A stretch of DNA of 64,000 nt from Marinococcus sp. PL1-022 (GCF_033845285.1 NZ_JAWXCX010000001.1:1751495-1815494), one strand, 5' to 3'. Positions 17,500 through 26,745 are shown, counted from the stretch's first letter. Numbers and translations: made by a program. Notes: generated by a model not told the origin, from the sequence alone.

Positions 17500-18018
17500 C
17501 TATGGTAATCGACAGCGTTGGGCCTGCTTGATAGTTCGCTGAATGAAAGGCGCTTTTGCTGCCGTATAACGTTTTCGGTCATGCGAATACAAACGAGCCA
17601 GCGTCTGTTTTAACCGTTCATAATCCTTTCGCTTGGCTAGGGACCTGCGCAGCTCCTCTCGAAACAGCCACTGATGGTTCCATGCCTCGCTCTGGTACAC
17701 ATAGATGTGAAGATGATGCGTGCCGGCCCCTCTTGGCCCCTTTCGAAAAAATCGCCGTTCGGGCATATCGGGGTGATGGATCTCTTCGTAGCCTATGGCC
17801 CCTAACTGCCCTTTCCACTCGTCGATCTGGCACAGCTTCTCGACCCCAAGCATCATATCCACCACGGGCTTCGCCGACAAGCCCGGAACAGCAGTACTAC
17901 CAATATGTTCAAGCAAAAGCTCAGCATTCCCGAGAGCGGAGCAAATATTCATGGCTTCCGCAGCGTATTGGTCGGCCCAGGCAGCATCATAAGCCTCGAT
18001 ATGGACCTCCTGGTTCAT
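17500..18018 (-). CDS. GrpB family protein (UPF0157, nucleotidyltransferase fold)
   Basis: 172 residues. The GrpB/UPF0157 pattern is clear: EHIGSTAVPGLSAKPVVDMMLGV (nucleotidyltransferase-like GS and D-x-D-like region), the following RRFFRKGPRGAGTHHLHIYV and the C-terminal YERLKQTLARLYSHDRKRYTAAKAPFI. Biochemical role unsettled for the family. ATG 18018 has AAGGAGG at good spacing. It is last in a three-gene minus-strand operon (phosphoesterase, HIT, GrpB), with 13 bases between it and the HIT gene. Confidence 0.92.
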   Translation of the reverse strand: MNQEVHIEAYDAAWADQYAAEAMNICSALGNAELLLEHIGSTAVPGLSAKPVVDMMLGVEKLCQIDEWKGQLGAIGYEEIHHPDMPERRFFRKGPRGAGTHHLHIYVYQSEAWNHQWLFREELRRSLAKRKDYERLKQTLARLYSHDRKRYTAAKAPFIQRTIKQAQRCRLP

Positions 18019-18031
18019 GGTGCTGACCTCC

Positions 18032-18475
18032 TTAAGAATCTTCCCTGTAGGAAAGTGACCGAATATGGTTTTCCAATGCTCGTGCATTGCGCCCTTCCTT
18101 AAACATATATCGTATGCCCTGACCAGCCAGTCGTTCATCCTGATAGCGTGGAAGCACATGCATATGTGCATGACGGATATGTTGGCCCCCAATCTCGCCG
18201 CTGTTCCATCCAATGGTGTATCCCGAGGGTTCATAATGATCATTCATATACTGATAAACATCCTGAAGCAATGCGTGCATCGCGTGCCACTCTTCGGGCG
18301 TAAGATCAAATACCGTTTCCCGGTGAGCTTTGGGAATAAGCACCCCGGCTCCCTCTAACACCGCTCCTTTGCGATCGGCTTCCTCCAGCTGCAGAAAAGC
18401 CCACGTATCATGTTCAATGACGACATGCTGCCGGGGTTCCAGGCTCCAATCACAAAACACACAGGATGTCATCAT
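18032..18475 (-). CDS. HIT family protein (histidine-triad nucleotide hydrolase)
   Basis: 147 residues. N-terminal CVFCDW metal-type pair, ending in GGQHIRHAHMHVLPR, where H-x-H-x-H carries the catalytic histidine triad. Family members hydrolyse or transfer nucleotides from dinucleoside polyphosphates or AMP-amidates. Start ATG 18475 or 18472, after GGAGGGG. It overlaps the stop of the upstream phosphoesterase by 4 bases, so translation is likely coupled. Confidence 0.93.
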   Translation of the reverse strand: MMTSCVFCDWSLEPRQHVVIEHDTWAFLQLEEADRKGAVLEGAGVLIPKAHRETVFDLTPEEWHAMHALLQDVYQYMNDHYEPSGYTIGWNSGEIGGQHIRHAHMHVLPRYQDERLAGQGIRYMFKEGRNARALENHIRSLSYREDS

Positions 18476-19233
18476 ATCCCCCTCCTTAAAACAGCTTTCT
18501 CTTGTCCGTGAAAGGCCGAAAGAAGAAAATCACGTCCCGGCACCTGGTAGGTCTCGTAGGAAGCCATCCAAGACGCTTTGTCATAGACCGCCTCTTGCCG
18601 GTCGATGGATAGATGCTCCTGCTCGATGGTGAGGATCGCAAACGGAGCGAACGACGAGGGCTGGCAGCCCAGCGACCCTGGATTAATGTAAACCGTATCG
18701 CGATCCCGGAAATCATGTACCGGATGATGGTGTCCAAAACCAATCACATCTGCCCGGCAATCCTGAAAAAGAGCCTGCATCTTTTCCAGCGTAGCGGGTA
18801 CAATGCTGCTGAAGGGATCTTCATGGATCGGGGCATCAACCTTTTGTTTCTCTATATGGTAATGCGTAAATAAGCATGTATGGCCGTGAATGGTTTGACA
18901 AATGTGACGCGGTACTTGTTGAAGCTGGGAAATGAACTCGGGGTGAATATGATCAGCTACCCACTGATGGTGACGTTTCGCATGAGCGTGACTGGCGGGA
19001 TATGGGTCGTTGTTCGCCAGGGCAAGGACCGCTTCGTCGTGGTTGCCACTAACCAATGACACATCCTTCCGGGTGAACAACATCTGCAGCACTTGATTCG
19101 TGTCTGGCCCAATGGCAATCATGTCACCCAGACAGTAAATGTGATCCACATCTTGCTTGCCGTCAAGCTCATGAAGGACCGCTTGTAACGCCGGAGCATT
19201 GCCGTGAATGTCGGCGATGATACCCAATTTCAT
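18472..19233 (-). CDS. Metallophosphoesterase (YfcE/calcineurin-like)
   Basis: 253 residues with the five metallophosphoesterase motifs: DIHGN in IIADIHGNAPALQAVL, GDM in CLGDMIAIGPD, GNHDE in VSGNHDEAV, and the GHHHPV and NPGSLG blocks near the C-terminus. It binds two metal ions and cleaves phosphate esters. The target is unknown, but the neighbours (HIT, GrpB) suggest nucleotide metabolism. ATG 19233 follows AAAGGGGAGAG; an in-frame start 60 bases earlier lacks a ribosome site. Confidence 0.94.
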   Translation of the reverse strand: MKLGIIADIHGNAPALQAVLHELDGKQDVDHIYCLGDMIAIGPDTNQVLQMLFTRKDVSLVSGNHDEAVLALANNDPYPASHAHAKRHHQWVADHIHPEFISQLQQVPRHICQTIHGHTCLFTHYHIEKQKVDAPIHEDPFSSIVPATLEKMQALFQDCRADVIGFGHHHPVHDFRDRDTVYINPGSLGCQPSSFAPFAILTIEQEHLSIDRQEAVYDKASWMASYETYQVPGRDFLLSAFHGQEKAVLRRGI

Positions 19234-19406
19234 CGAACTCTCCCCTTTCTTGATTCCAAACAGTGGCTGCAAATGACCCTTCGCTACTTCCATTATTAAA
19301 CAGGTTAATGATAGGAATCTTCCTCTGTTTCAATGAAACGTTGTAACGCCCCCTGGCCAGTAATAGGTGTCATAGGAATTAATTTGCGCATTCTAAAGGG
19401 CAAATG

Positions 19407-20417
19407 CTATTTTTCTACTGCCTGTTCCTCCAAAACAAGTTGAACGTCATTACCTGTCATACGAATTCTCGCATGTACTCCATTAGGGATCGTCATCATG
19501 GGATCGGTGTGCCCGAAATCCACATTAGAAGCAATAGGAAAATGATATCCTTTCGTTGCCCGTTCCACTACCGACTGCAATTGAGCCGGGTACGATAAAG
19601 CAGCGTCCGCATGAAACCGGCCGATCACCATGCCATTAATCTTATCGAAGGTGCCTAGATGCCTCAAATGATATAGGTAGCGATCAAAAGTGCCCGGATG
19701 ATCATGGTCGTCTTCGATAAATACAATTTTTTCAGTGAAATCTGGAAAGAACGCCGTCCCAGCCAACGAAAGTATGGTTCCCAGATGCCCGGATAGAATT
19801 TTTCCTTCCGCTTGTCCTTTTTTTAACATGAACGGGCCATTATTTTCGATCAATGTTCGTTCCCGATGGTCGTCTTGATCCCATGCTAAAAATTCACTCG
19901 TCCAATAATTGCTGGACGAAAGAACTTTGGGCGTATCTGTGTGCATTAAGATACTTTGAAAAGCATGCAGCGTATAGTCCATCATTCCTCCGTATTCACC
20001 AAATTGAGGAAGGAGCGACGGACCTGCATAGGTTACCAATCCAGTTTCATGATGAATGGCTAATAACATCGCCGTAAAATCGCTATACCCCATGATAATT
20101 TTCGGATGCTTACGAATTAATTCATAATCTAATTGTTCTAATAATTGGTTGGAGTTATATCCGCCGACAGTATTGATAACCGCTTTGACTTCCCTATCTG
20201 CAATGAATTCGTGAAAATCCTGTAATCGCTCTTCCACCGTTCCGGCCAGATGCCCTGTGTTTTTTTGACAATGCTTTCCCTGCTTGACATTGAATCCGAG
20301 CTTCTTTAGTTCATCGATGCCACGCTGAAACCTTCTCGGGCATGTAGCAGCTGCCGGCAACGATGTAGAAATAACACCTATGGTATCTCCATGTTCTAAT
20401 TTCTCTGGTTTAATCAT
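19407..20417 (-). CDS. LD-carboxypeptidase / MccF-like S66 peptidase
   Basis: 336 residues of peptidase family S66. The N-domain has INTVGGYNSNQLLEQLDY, the nucleophile Ser lies in IIMGYSDFTAML (about residue 114), and EGKILSGHLGTIL, FIEDDHDHPGTFDRYLYHL and FGHTDPMMTIPNG carry the Glu/His part of the triad. Such enzymes trim the terminal D-residue of murein tetrapeptides or detoxify microcin-type conjugates. No signal peptide, so cytoplasmic. Monocistronic; a GAGGCTCTTG ribosome site precedes ATG 20417. Confidence 0.93.
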   Translation of the reverse strand: MIKPEKLEHGDTIGVISTSLPAAATCPRRFQRGIDELKKLGFNVKQGKHCQKNTGHLAGTVEERLQDFHEFIADREVKAVINTVGGYNSNQLLEQLDYELIRKHPKIIMGYSDFTAMLLAIHHETGLVTYAGPSLLPQFGEYGGMMDYTLHAFQSILMHTDTPKVLSSSNYWTSEFLAWDQDDHRERTLIENNGPFMLKKGQAEGKILSGHLGTILSLAGTAFFPDFTEKIVFIEDDHDHPGTFDRYLYHLRHLGTFDKINGMVIGRFHADAALSYPAQLQSVVERATKGYHFPIASNVDFGHTDPMMTIPNGVHARIRMTGNDVQLVLEEQAVEK

Positions 20418-20562
20418 TCAAGAGCCTCCATGATTACTGCTTTCTAAAAACGCGGTGCTGTTAGTTTCTTCTAATGCTCAGTCGCATAGACATGTTTAAT
20501 ATCCCCGCTACTTAATTTACATTATGTTTGGGACAAATCTAATAATTTTTAGCTTTACGAGG

Positions 20563-21180
20563 CTAAGACGTCCTGTCAGCACTCTTCTTGTCTGGCTGAA
20601 TTATGATATAAAGACCGCCTACCAAAAATCCTGCTAAAAAACCGCCCACATGTCCGGCAGTAGAAGCAAACGGAGTCAAAAACGTTAAGGGCCATCCAAC
20701 GATACAAAGCCCTATCATGAATGACTGTACCGGAGGCTCTATCATGGTCCGGTCCCAAAGAAAGAACATCGTACCTACCCCTAATAAAGCAAAGCCAAAA
20801 CCAGAAGATCCCACAGCAGTTCCGGTCTGCCAGATTCATACTGCAAGACCGGCTCCCACAATACCGCCCAGGAATAATCCGAGATACCAGCGACGTGGGA
20901 GACAGCTTTCCATCCATGCCCCCATGACAAGAATGGCCATTACATTTGCAGCCAGATGGAGCCAATTAAAATGAAAAAATGCGTAGGTTACGATTCGATA
21001 GGGGTCATCAGATAAAGAAACCTCCTGGCCAACGCCAATCCAAGGATTCCAGCTTTCAGCTCCAGTAATGATTTTCCCCGCCACATCCAATACCATGATT
21101 CCTAATAATAGAACGGCGATCCCCCAAGTGATTGGAAATCGCTCTCGATATTCGCGAATCGAGGCCACCTCGGTCACCAT
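20563..21180 (-). pseudogene. Rhomboid-family intramembrane protease interrupted by in-frame TGA
   Basis: One frame of about 205 codons from ATG 21180 contains a single TGA at 20838-20836. Before it: TM1, then YAFFHFNWLHLAANVMAILV (the H-x-x-x-H-x-x-x-N motif). After it: VGSSGFGFALLG (catalytic Ser in GxSG) and HVGGFLAGFLVGG (catalytic His). All rhomboid landmarks remain and the frame is intact, so this is a point nonsense lesion or read-through. AAGGAGG precedes the start. A change from TGG (Trp) would restore the protein. Confidence 0.82.
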
Positions 21181-21702
21181 CTATAGCAAACCTCCTTATA
21201 AAGGGTTAAATTTCCATTTATTGTATCATATAGAGTCGCTATACTGCCTATTTCAATTTGTAGAACCATGGGGCTGAATTATATAAAAATTGCTGATGAC
21301 TCTGCGACATATCCAATCGGTTTATCCTGGATAAGACACAAAACCTTACCCTCTTCAGTAAAAATTTTCGCGATTCCATTATTTCGCACTATAAAGATAA
21401 CTATAATATGTTCAAATTTTAGCAAAGATATTCATTACAAAAACATTTGTAAAAGCACTATTTTCAAAAAAGAGTAACGTTCCTAAGAAGTCATCGGCTT
21501 ATCGCCAGTCAATAACCCTTGGTTTGTAACGACAGTCATACATCTAAAACCTCCAAAGAGACACACCATGACGTAATGTATTGTTTACGCACGCGTCCCC
21601 ACCTTTCACCAGGATTTCAGTTCCCACTAGGTATCGGAAGAAGCCGGATGTTATCGCATCTTTATCTAAAAAATGACAGGCACGAACACCATCGGACAAG
21701 CA
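21181..21702. other. Gene-free interval upstream of the rhomboid gene
   Basis: About 520 bases between the rhomboid start and the asnB terminator. It must carry the rhomboid promoter. Reading frames here have no protein character or ribosome sites, and I see no recognisable RNA or repeat. Confidence 0.5.
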
Positions 21703-21738
21703 TAAAAAAGGGCAGTCCTATTTCAGACCACCCTTCTC
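21703..21738 (-). terminator. Terminator of asnB
   Basis: On the minus strand AAGGGTGGTC pairs (with wobble) to GGACTGCCCTT and is followed by TTTTTT, about 30 bases beyond the asnB stop. Confidence 0.78.
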
Positions 21739-21764
21739 TCTATTATATTTCTCAATTCCATATA

Positions 21765-23591
21765 TTATAAGGTAACGCGTATATTGTATTCCACAAGCCA
21801 GGCATTAACTTGAATCAAGTAGTCCAGCAATCCTTTGGCACTGGAACCTTGTAGGTTTTCATCTTTTCCTTCAGCGATAAGACGAGTTTTTTCTACATTG
21901 ATATAAGGAAGAATCGGAGAATTTGGATCATTCAATATTTGCAGCATCCATTCCTGGACTCTTTTTAAATATTCCTTATCCTTGGTGCTTGGATACGCAC
22001 TTTTTTTGCGATAACGCACGTCTTCAGATAGATAGCCTTCAAACGCTCGCCGCAATACTCCCTTTTCAATGTTGTCTACATTTTTCATCTCAATCGGCAC
22101 ATTCCATAAGTACTGTACAAGTCTATAGTCACAGAAAGGAACACGAACCTCAAATCCTGTCATCATACTTGCACGATCTTTACGATCAAGCATAAAAGGA
22201 AGAAAACGGGTGATGAACATATAAGACATTCGGCGCTGCTTCGCTTGAAGCTCTGACTCTCCCGCTAAAACGGGTACTTCATCTAATGCCTCTTGGTAAC
22301 GTTCTTTTTGATAATTTGAAAGATCTAGTCGCCCTTTCAATTCATCAGATAAAATGTCGCTAATGCCACTCATATTCATAAGCCATGGAAAGGTATCCGC
22401 ATCTAAAAACTCTTCCTGATGAAACCATGGGTATCCTGAAAACACTTCATCTGCCGATTCTCCAGATAATGCGACAGTGGCCTCTTTTTTCATTTCTTTA
22501 AAAAGTAAGTAAAGAGAAGTTTCAATTTCTCCTACCCCAGGCAGATCCCGTGCTCTCATCGGCACCAGCAGATTCTCCACAAGCTCATCCCCGTCCAGGA
22601 CGACAGACTTATGATTCGTTCCAACCTCTTCGGAAACTTTTTTCACCCAGGGCTCATCTAAATCTCCTCTTAGAAAATCCTTTTCAAAATCCTTCTCATT
22701 GTTTTCAAAATCAATGGAATATGTGTGCAGCGTTTTTCCTGCTTCTGAAAATTCGTTTCCGGCAATCGCGGTTAACCCACTGGAATCAAGCCCTCCTGAA
22801 AGCATGGATACGACCGGCCGATCAGCCACAAGCTGTTGCTTGACGGTGTCCTCTAAATAGGACCGAATGGTCGATACCGTCGTCTCGAGATCATCTGGGT
22901 GTGGATGACTATCCAGCATCCAGTAGCATTCTTCCGTTCGTGTGTCTTTCTTAAATGTAACATAATGCCCCGCCCGCACCTCTTCGATATCTTTAAACAC
23001 TCCCTGGCCTGGTGTCCGGATCGGGCCAAGGCCAAAAATTTCTGAAAGTCCTTGTTGATCAACTACCGGCTCCACCTCTGGATGGGCAAACATAGCTTTT
23101 AACTCAGAACCGAAAATAATGTCTTCCCCTCGATTGGCAAAATAAAGAGGCTTCACACCAAGGTGGTCTCTACCAAGCATCAATTGTTCATTACGCTCAT
23201 CCCAGACAGCGAAAGCAAAGATACCATTTAATCGTTCTATACAAGCTTCTCCCCATTCCAAATAAGCGTGAAGGAGTACTTCAGTATCACTTGAACTCAT
23301 AAACTGATGGCCATTATCCATCAGCTCTTTTTTTAGTGCTGCAAAATTATAAAGCTCTCCGTTATAACTTAAAGCGATCTCATAAGAACCATTACGATAG
23401 ATCATCGGTTGTTTTCCCCCGTCGGGATCAATAACGATCAACCGGCGATGTCCTAAAGCTGCATGCTTCGTCAGCCACATGCCGTCACGGTCAGGACCTC
23501 GATGTGTTAGAGCCTCTGTCATATTTTCTAAAATACAATGCTGTTTACTTAGGTTTTGTGTCCAAGACACCCATCCAGTTATTCCACACAT
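21765..23591 (-). CDS. asnB: Asparagine synthase (glutamine-hydrolysing)
   Basis: 608 residues. The class II glutaminase domain begins with the obligatory MCGITGW, Cys-2 being the nucleophile, which fixes the start at ATG 23591 (AGAAAGGA upstream) although the frame is open for 25 more codons. LTHRGPDRDG, SYNGELYNF and the C-terminal synthetase PP-loop SMLSGGLDSSGLTA (about residue 265) follow. It makes Asn from Asp, ATP and Gln; paralogues such as AsnO act in sporulation or wall modification. A MarR-family gene is divergent, and a palindrome lies between them. Confidence 0.96.
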   Translation of the reverse strand: MCGITGWVSWTQNLSKQHCILENMTEALTHRGPDRDGMWLTKHAALGHRRLIVIDPDGGKQPMIYRNGSYEIALSYNGELYNFAALKKELMDNGHQFMSSSDTEVLLHAYLEWGEACIERLNGIFAFAVWDERNEQLMLGRDHLGVKPLYFANRGEDIIFGSELKAMFAHPEVEPVVDQQGLSEIFGLGPIRTPGQGVFKDIEEVRAGHYVTFKKDTRTEECYWMLDSHPHPDDLETTVSTIRSYLEDTVKQQLVADRPVVSMLSGGLDSSGLTAIAGNEFSEAGKTLHTYSIDFENNEKDFEKDFLRGDLDEPWVKKVSEEVGTNHKSVVLDGDELVENLLVPMRARDLPGVGEIETSLYLLFKEMKKEATVALSGESADEVFSGYPWFHQEEFLDADTFPWLMNMSGISDILSDELKGRLDLSNYQKERYQEALDEVPVLAGESELQAKQRRMSYMFITRFLPFMLDRKDRASMMTGFEVRVPFCDYRLVQYLWNVPIEMKNVDNIEKGVLRRAFEGYLSEDVRYRKKSAYPSTKDKEYLKRVQEWMLQILNDPNSPILPYINVEKTRLIAEGKDENLQGSSAKGLLDYLIQVNAWLVEYNIRVTL

Positions 23592-23671
23592 GATGAAAAA
23601 TCCTTCTTTCTGATGTAAATCTAGGTTTCCTGTGTTTTTGGCATCCAATTCATTAAATAGTTTCATTATAC

Positions 23672-23702
23672 AACTTAATTATTGTATAATACAACTAAGT
23701 GA
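23672..23702. promoter_or_regulatory. Palindromic operator between asnB and marR
   Basis: TTGTATAATACAA (23682-23694) is a perfect 13-bp palindrome, embedded in flanking ACTTA/TAAGT arms. It lies between two divergent starts, one of which encodes a MarR-family regulator. MarR proteins bind such 13-20 bp AT-rich inverted repeats, so it is a candidate site controlling one or both genes. Confidence 0.6.
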
Positions 23703-23769
23703 AATAAGTGTCAATGGCAAGAAATATGATATCATCAAAAAAGATTTTTTATATACAGGGGTGAAAAGC

Positions 23770-24204
23770 ATGAATGATGACTCTCTCGAATTAATTGAAC
23801 AACAAGTAACTGATTTCATTCGACGCGTTGTTCTTACGGAAAAAAGCCACGATGCCCTCGATCGCTCTGCTTATATTTTATTGCGACATTTGTCAACATA
23901 CGGCCCTTCCGGCGTGAAACAGTTAGCCAAAGATCTGCATTTGGATATCTCAACCGTTAGCCGTCAAGCACGTGTGTTAGTACAAAGAATGTATATAGAA
24001 AAAGTCCCACACCCAGAAGACAAAAGAGCCTACTTTTATAAAACTACACAGCTTGGATTAAAAGAATTAGCGGAAAACAAAATACGTAGATATAATCGAT
24101 TAGCCGATATTCTTGATGATTGGAATGAAGAAGAAAAAGCGGTTTTTGGTGAGATGTTACAAAAATACAACCAAAGCGTAAATGAAAAAATAAATTTAAA
24201 ATAA
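23770..24204 (+). CDS. MarR family transcriptional regulator
   Basis: 144 residues. Winged helix-turn-helix: ALDRSAYILLRHLSTYGPSG, VKQLAKDLHLDISTVSRQARVL (recognition helix) and MYIEKVPHPEDKRAYFYKTT (wing), then a C-terminal dimer helix. ATG 23770 is chosen on AGGGGTGAAAAGC; the frame continues upstream without a ribosome site. It is divergent from asnB across a 178-base region that contains a 13-bp palindrome, so autoregulation and control of asnB are possible. Confidence 0.9.
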   Translation: MNDDSLELIEQQVTDFIRRVVLTEKSHDALDRSAYILLRHLSTYGPSGVKQLAKDLHLDISTVSRQARVLVQRMYIEKVPHPEDKRAYFYKTTQLGLKELAENKIRRYNRLADILDDWNEEEKAVFGEMLQKYNQSVNEKINLK

Positions 24205-24329
24205 AATTTTTTCTTTTTCAATTATCAAATTATAGAGTTCGTCCTGCGAATGCTTGGTTTTGGAAGCAAATCTAGGACGGGTGCTGGCCCGGCGATCTAT
24301 GGTTGCTTTTCGCCTGTTAGTTATAGCAG

Positions 24330-24450
24330 CCTCTTTTTTATTCCCATGCCCAATCATCCAATAAACGGGCAGCAGGTTTGATTGCAGGGAACATAGGCAT
24401 GGCCGGCTGCCTGCTTCTTCAGCCGTGTATCGGCCTTATGCTTAGAACAT
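24330..24450 (+). pseudogene. Remnant of a membrane transporter gene
   Basis: Two short stretches in different frames read like the end of an MFS protein: SLFFIPMPNHPINGQQV, then AAGLIAGNIGMAGCLLLQPC followed by IGLML. The second resembles the gly-rich TM10-11 segment that ends in a Q-P-x-I-G motif. No start, no intact frame. It sits in the 290-base gap before the DUF1857 gene. Confidence 0.3.
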
Positions 24451-24497
24451 TTCGAACAATTTATGGAAAAGATCGTTCTAAACAAGGAGGAAATCAG

Positions 24498-24953
24498 ATG
24501 TTCACCGTATCCAAAAGTATATGGGTCAATCCGTCCCCAGAGCAGGAAACTGTTTTAACTCGAGACCACATTTGGGAAGGATTGGTCATGAAAGCGGAAG
24601 ATGCCACCCCATTTGTGGAAGTCATGGACAAATGTCGTGTGCTGGAACGTGGGGATCGGTATTTACGACGCGAAATCGAAATCAACGGCACCAAGGCTCA
24701 GGAACGAGTTACCTTTTTTCCAAAGCATATGGTCGTGTTTGAACCCTTGGAGAGCGATGGCCTCATTAAAAACGACATCGAAGAAGATGCGCATGGACAC
24801 TTGTCGATTCGTTTTACGTTTGCTTTGGAATTGCCCAAAGACGAAAACGTGAGCGCTCAGACCTATGCACAACGCATGGAGAAGAACTATACGGCGGCAG
24901 TGGAAACGACTCTGGATACCATTCGTACGTTTGTCAAAGAGGGAAAACTATAA
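24498..24953 (+). CDS. DUF1857 / AtaL-like protein (SRPBCC fold)
   Basis: 151 residues. Begins MFTVSKSIWVNPSPEQETVLTR, with ATPFVEVMDKCRVLERGDRYLRREI and HMVVFEPLESDG, as in the DUF1857/AtaL group of START-like (SRPBCC) ligand-binding proteins. Role unknown. ATG 24498 follows AAGGAGGAAATC. An in-frame start 120 bases upstream runs into a transporter remnant and is rejected. A long stem follows the stop. Confidence 0.85.
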   Translation: MFTVSKSIWVNPSPEQETVLTRDHIWEGLVMKAEDATPFVEVMDKCRVLERGDRYLRREIEINGTKAQERVTFFPKHMVVFEPLESDGLIKNDIEEDAHGHLSIRFTFALELPKDENVSAQTYAQRMEKNYTAAVETTLDTIRTFVKEGKL

Positions 24954-24967
24954 TCTTTTCCTACAAA

Positions 24968-24998
24968 GGGACCCATCACTATGACGGTGATGGGTCCC
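24968..24998. terminator. Strong hairpin after the DUF1857 gene
   Basis: GGGACCCATCAC and GTGATGGGTCCC form a perfect 12-bp stem with a 7-base loop. The T-run is poor, so terminator function is probable but not certain. Confidence 0.65.
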
Positions 24999-25172
24999 AA
25001 TTGATATCAACAGAAAAAGCAGTTTTTTTCTTAGTTTTTAGAGCGATGGCTTTTTCAGAAACTTAATGAATTATGAATTCGTTGGGAGAATCAGTGTGAA
25101 ATAATTGGCTATCACTGTTTATTTCAGCAGCTAGTATAAAGTAGAGTGTTTTCATAGTATTTGGTTAAGCTG

Positions 25173-25529
25173 CTACTCGGTTTCATTCCAATTTCTTTTC
25201 GGCTTATAGCCGGAGTTTTGAAGAAAATCTTTTTCAGTTTGGTTTGAGACCTGTTTCATATTAACGCTGCTCCCCATCGCTGCTACATGCATCTTTGCCG
25301 TGTATTCCAACGTTTGTAAAGCCATTCGTGCTTCCTTTAAATTTTTATCGTACACGATGACCCCGTGATTTTCGAGAAGCATGATATTCGCTGCCTTTGC
25401 TTTATTCTCAACAGCTTCTGCTAATTCCTGACTTCCCGGATGATAATAGGGAACTCGTTCAATCTTCACAGGTCCGTTTTTGCCCGTATAGAATGAAAAA
25501 ATGTCTTCCACCCGGGAAAAGCTGTACAT
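25173..25529 (-). pseudogene. C-terminal fragment of a class II aldolase
   Basis: 118 residues matching the last half of class II aldolase/adducin proteins (fuculose- or ribulose-phosphate aldolase type): VPYYHPGSQELAEAV, then LLENHGVIVYDKNLKEA with the third zinc-ligand His. The N-terminal half, with the catalytic Glu and the H-x-H zinc pair, is absent. AGGAGGAAACGACC lies before ATG 25529, so the fragment might be translated, but it cannot be an active aldolase. Confidence 0.7.
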
Positions 25530-26204
25530 AATCCAAGGTCGTTTCCTCCTATATGGTACGGAGTTGGTGTTTTTATACCAAGTGCTGCACTTGATTTAAG
25601 AGAATCTATATCCAGGCTCAGATAAACCTTCGTTTATCCCACTTATTTTTTTGCGATTTATTGTTATTTTGACTCCAATCCATTGAAGTTCCGTAAGCCA
25701 TCCGGCTGGCGTTCAATTCTTTGCGGAAATAAACCTTGCACCGATATCACTTACCTGGATTTTTTATTGAAAAACACCTGGGCAAACGAGTAGTTTTTGA
25801 TATTAATCTAAGTCCAATGGTCGAAGAAAAAAGAAAAAGAAAACTACTATGGAGATTTTAGATCTTAGGGGGGAAAGTGTTGGTACACGATAACATTAGA
25901 TAACGAATGGCTCACGCTCCCTTTCAAGCTCATTTTTCCTATTTTAACGCATGTGACAAGTGGTATAAGTGTTCTTCTAATTTTAAAAAAGAGGTAGTTA
26001 GTTTGAGCATTTAGGGGGGATCTCTTACCCGTTCTTTGGGTGGATGAAAATCATTTTTAACCCTGTATACTGGAAATTAATAAGGGAGGAAGACCCTCTT
26101 ATATTCTCGAGGCATATAGTTTGCCAGCACTTCTTCCCAGTGTTTTTAGGTCCCTTCTCTTCCACGTGGTGACCGCAGGCGCTCCAACAAAGGAAAGGAG
26201 AGTG
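25530..26204. other. Gene-poor interval
   Basis: About 670 bases between the aldolase fragment and the next gene. No frame has convincing coding character on either strand. Two G-rich AGGGGGGA-like tracts (near 25868 and 26013) look like ribosome sites but are followed only by very short frames. Confidence 0.45.
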
Positions 26205-26603
26205 ATGATGCCCTATAACATGAAGCGTGCCGTGGAAGACGCCATGACTCACGCCACGGAAGACACTCAGCCTTTCAGTATTGAGCGATATATCCATGTT
26301 GCCCAGGTTCACCAGCCGGTTGCTCTGCTTCTCCCCTTTTACATGTATATGTTTCGCCCACACGAATGGCAAACACACACGCTGCTTACTGCGGCCCCTT
26401 TTTCCGTCATGCTTAACCATGCCGCCTATGCTGCGGTCGATGCCCCTTCGCTGCAAGCCGATCCTTCTATCATACGCTTTTTTTACAGCACGTCCATGCT
26501 CGCTCCTCTTCCCACTGACCACCCCACCGTTATGCCCTTTGAAGAATGGGTTTATCATTTGTTTCGCCAATACCATCAGCTGCAGCACAACAATCATGTA
26601 TAA
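26205..26603 (+). CDS. Unrecognised protein, paralogue of the gene at 11.0 kb
   Basis: 132 residues from ATG 26205 or 26208, after AAAGGAG. It shares with the 11000-11461 product the ordered blocks LPFYMY, P-x-EWQ, LN-x-A-x-Y, the DAP-x-L-x-ADP motif, RFFY, E-x-W-x-YHLFRQY. It lacks that protein's C-terminal 25 residues. No known domain recognised. This copy has no glycosyltransferase beside it; its next neighbour is a DUF4870-type membrane protein. Confidence 0.78.
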   Translation: MMPYNMKRAVEDAMTHATEDTQPFSIERYIHVAQVHQPVALLLPFYMYMFRPHEWQTHTLLTAAPFSVMLNHAAYAAVDAPSLQADPSIIRFFYSTSMLAPLPTDHPTVMPFEEWVYHLFRQYHQLQHNNHV

Positions 26604-26745
26604 AATCGTATGATCGCCTCGCGCTCTATGTTTTCATGAGGTGTCGTTTGATGAGATACATGAAGCTAATGATGAAGTTCAACTTTTTCATAAAGCCATG
26701 CAGGAACAGAACTTGCCTCTAGCTTAGCGAAAGGAGTTGATTTCG

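Noticed and set aside
20563-21180. Use of TGA as a sense codon genome-wide
   Set aside because: Many genes here end in TGA (for example the Fst-like toxin at 40922 and the phosphoesterase at 18472), so the standard code applies. The rhomboid TGA is a local lesion or read-through.
26640-26728. Short frame VSFDEIHEANDEVQLFHKAM upstream of the DUF4870 gene
   Set aside because: Protein-like, but only about 29 codons, with GTG start and no ribosome site; perhaps a C-terminal scrap. Too little to call.
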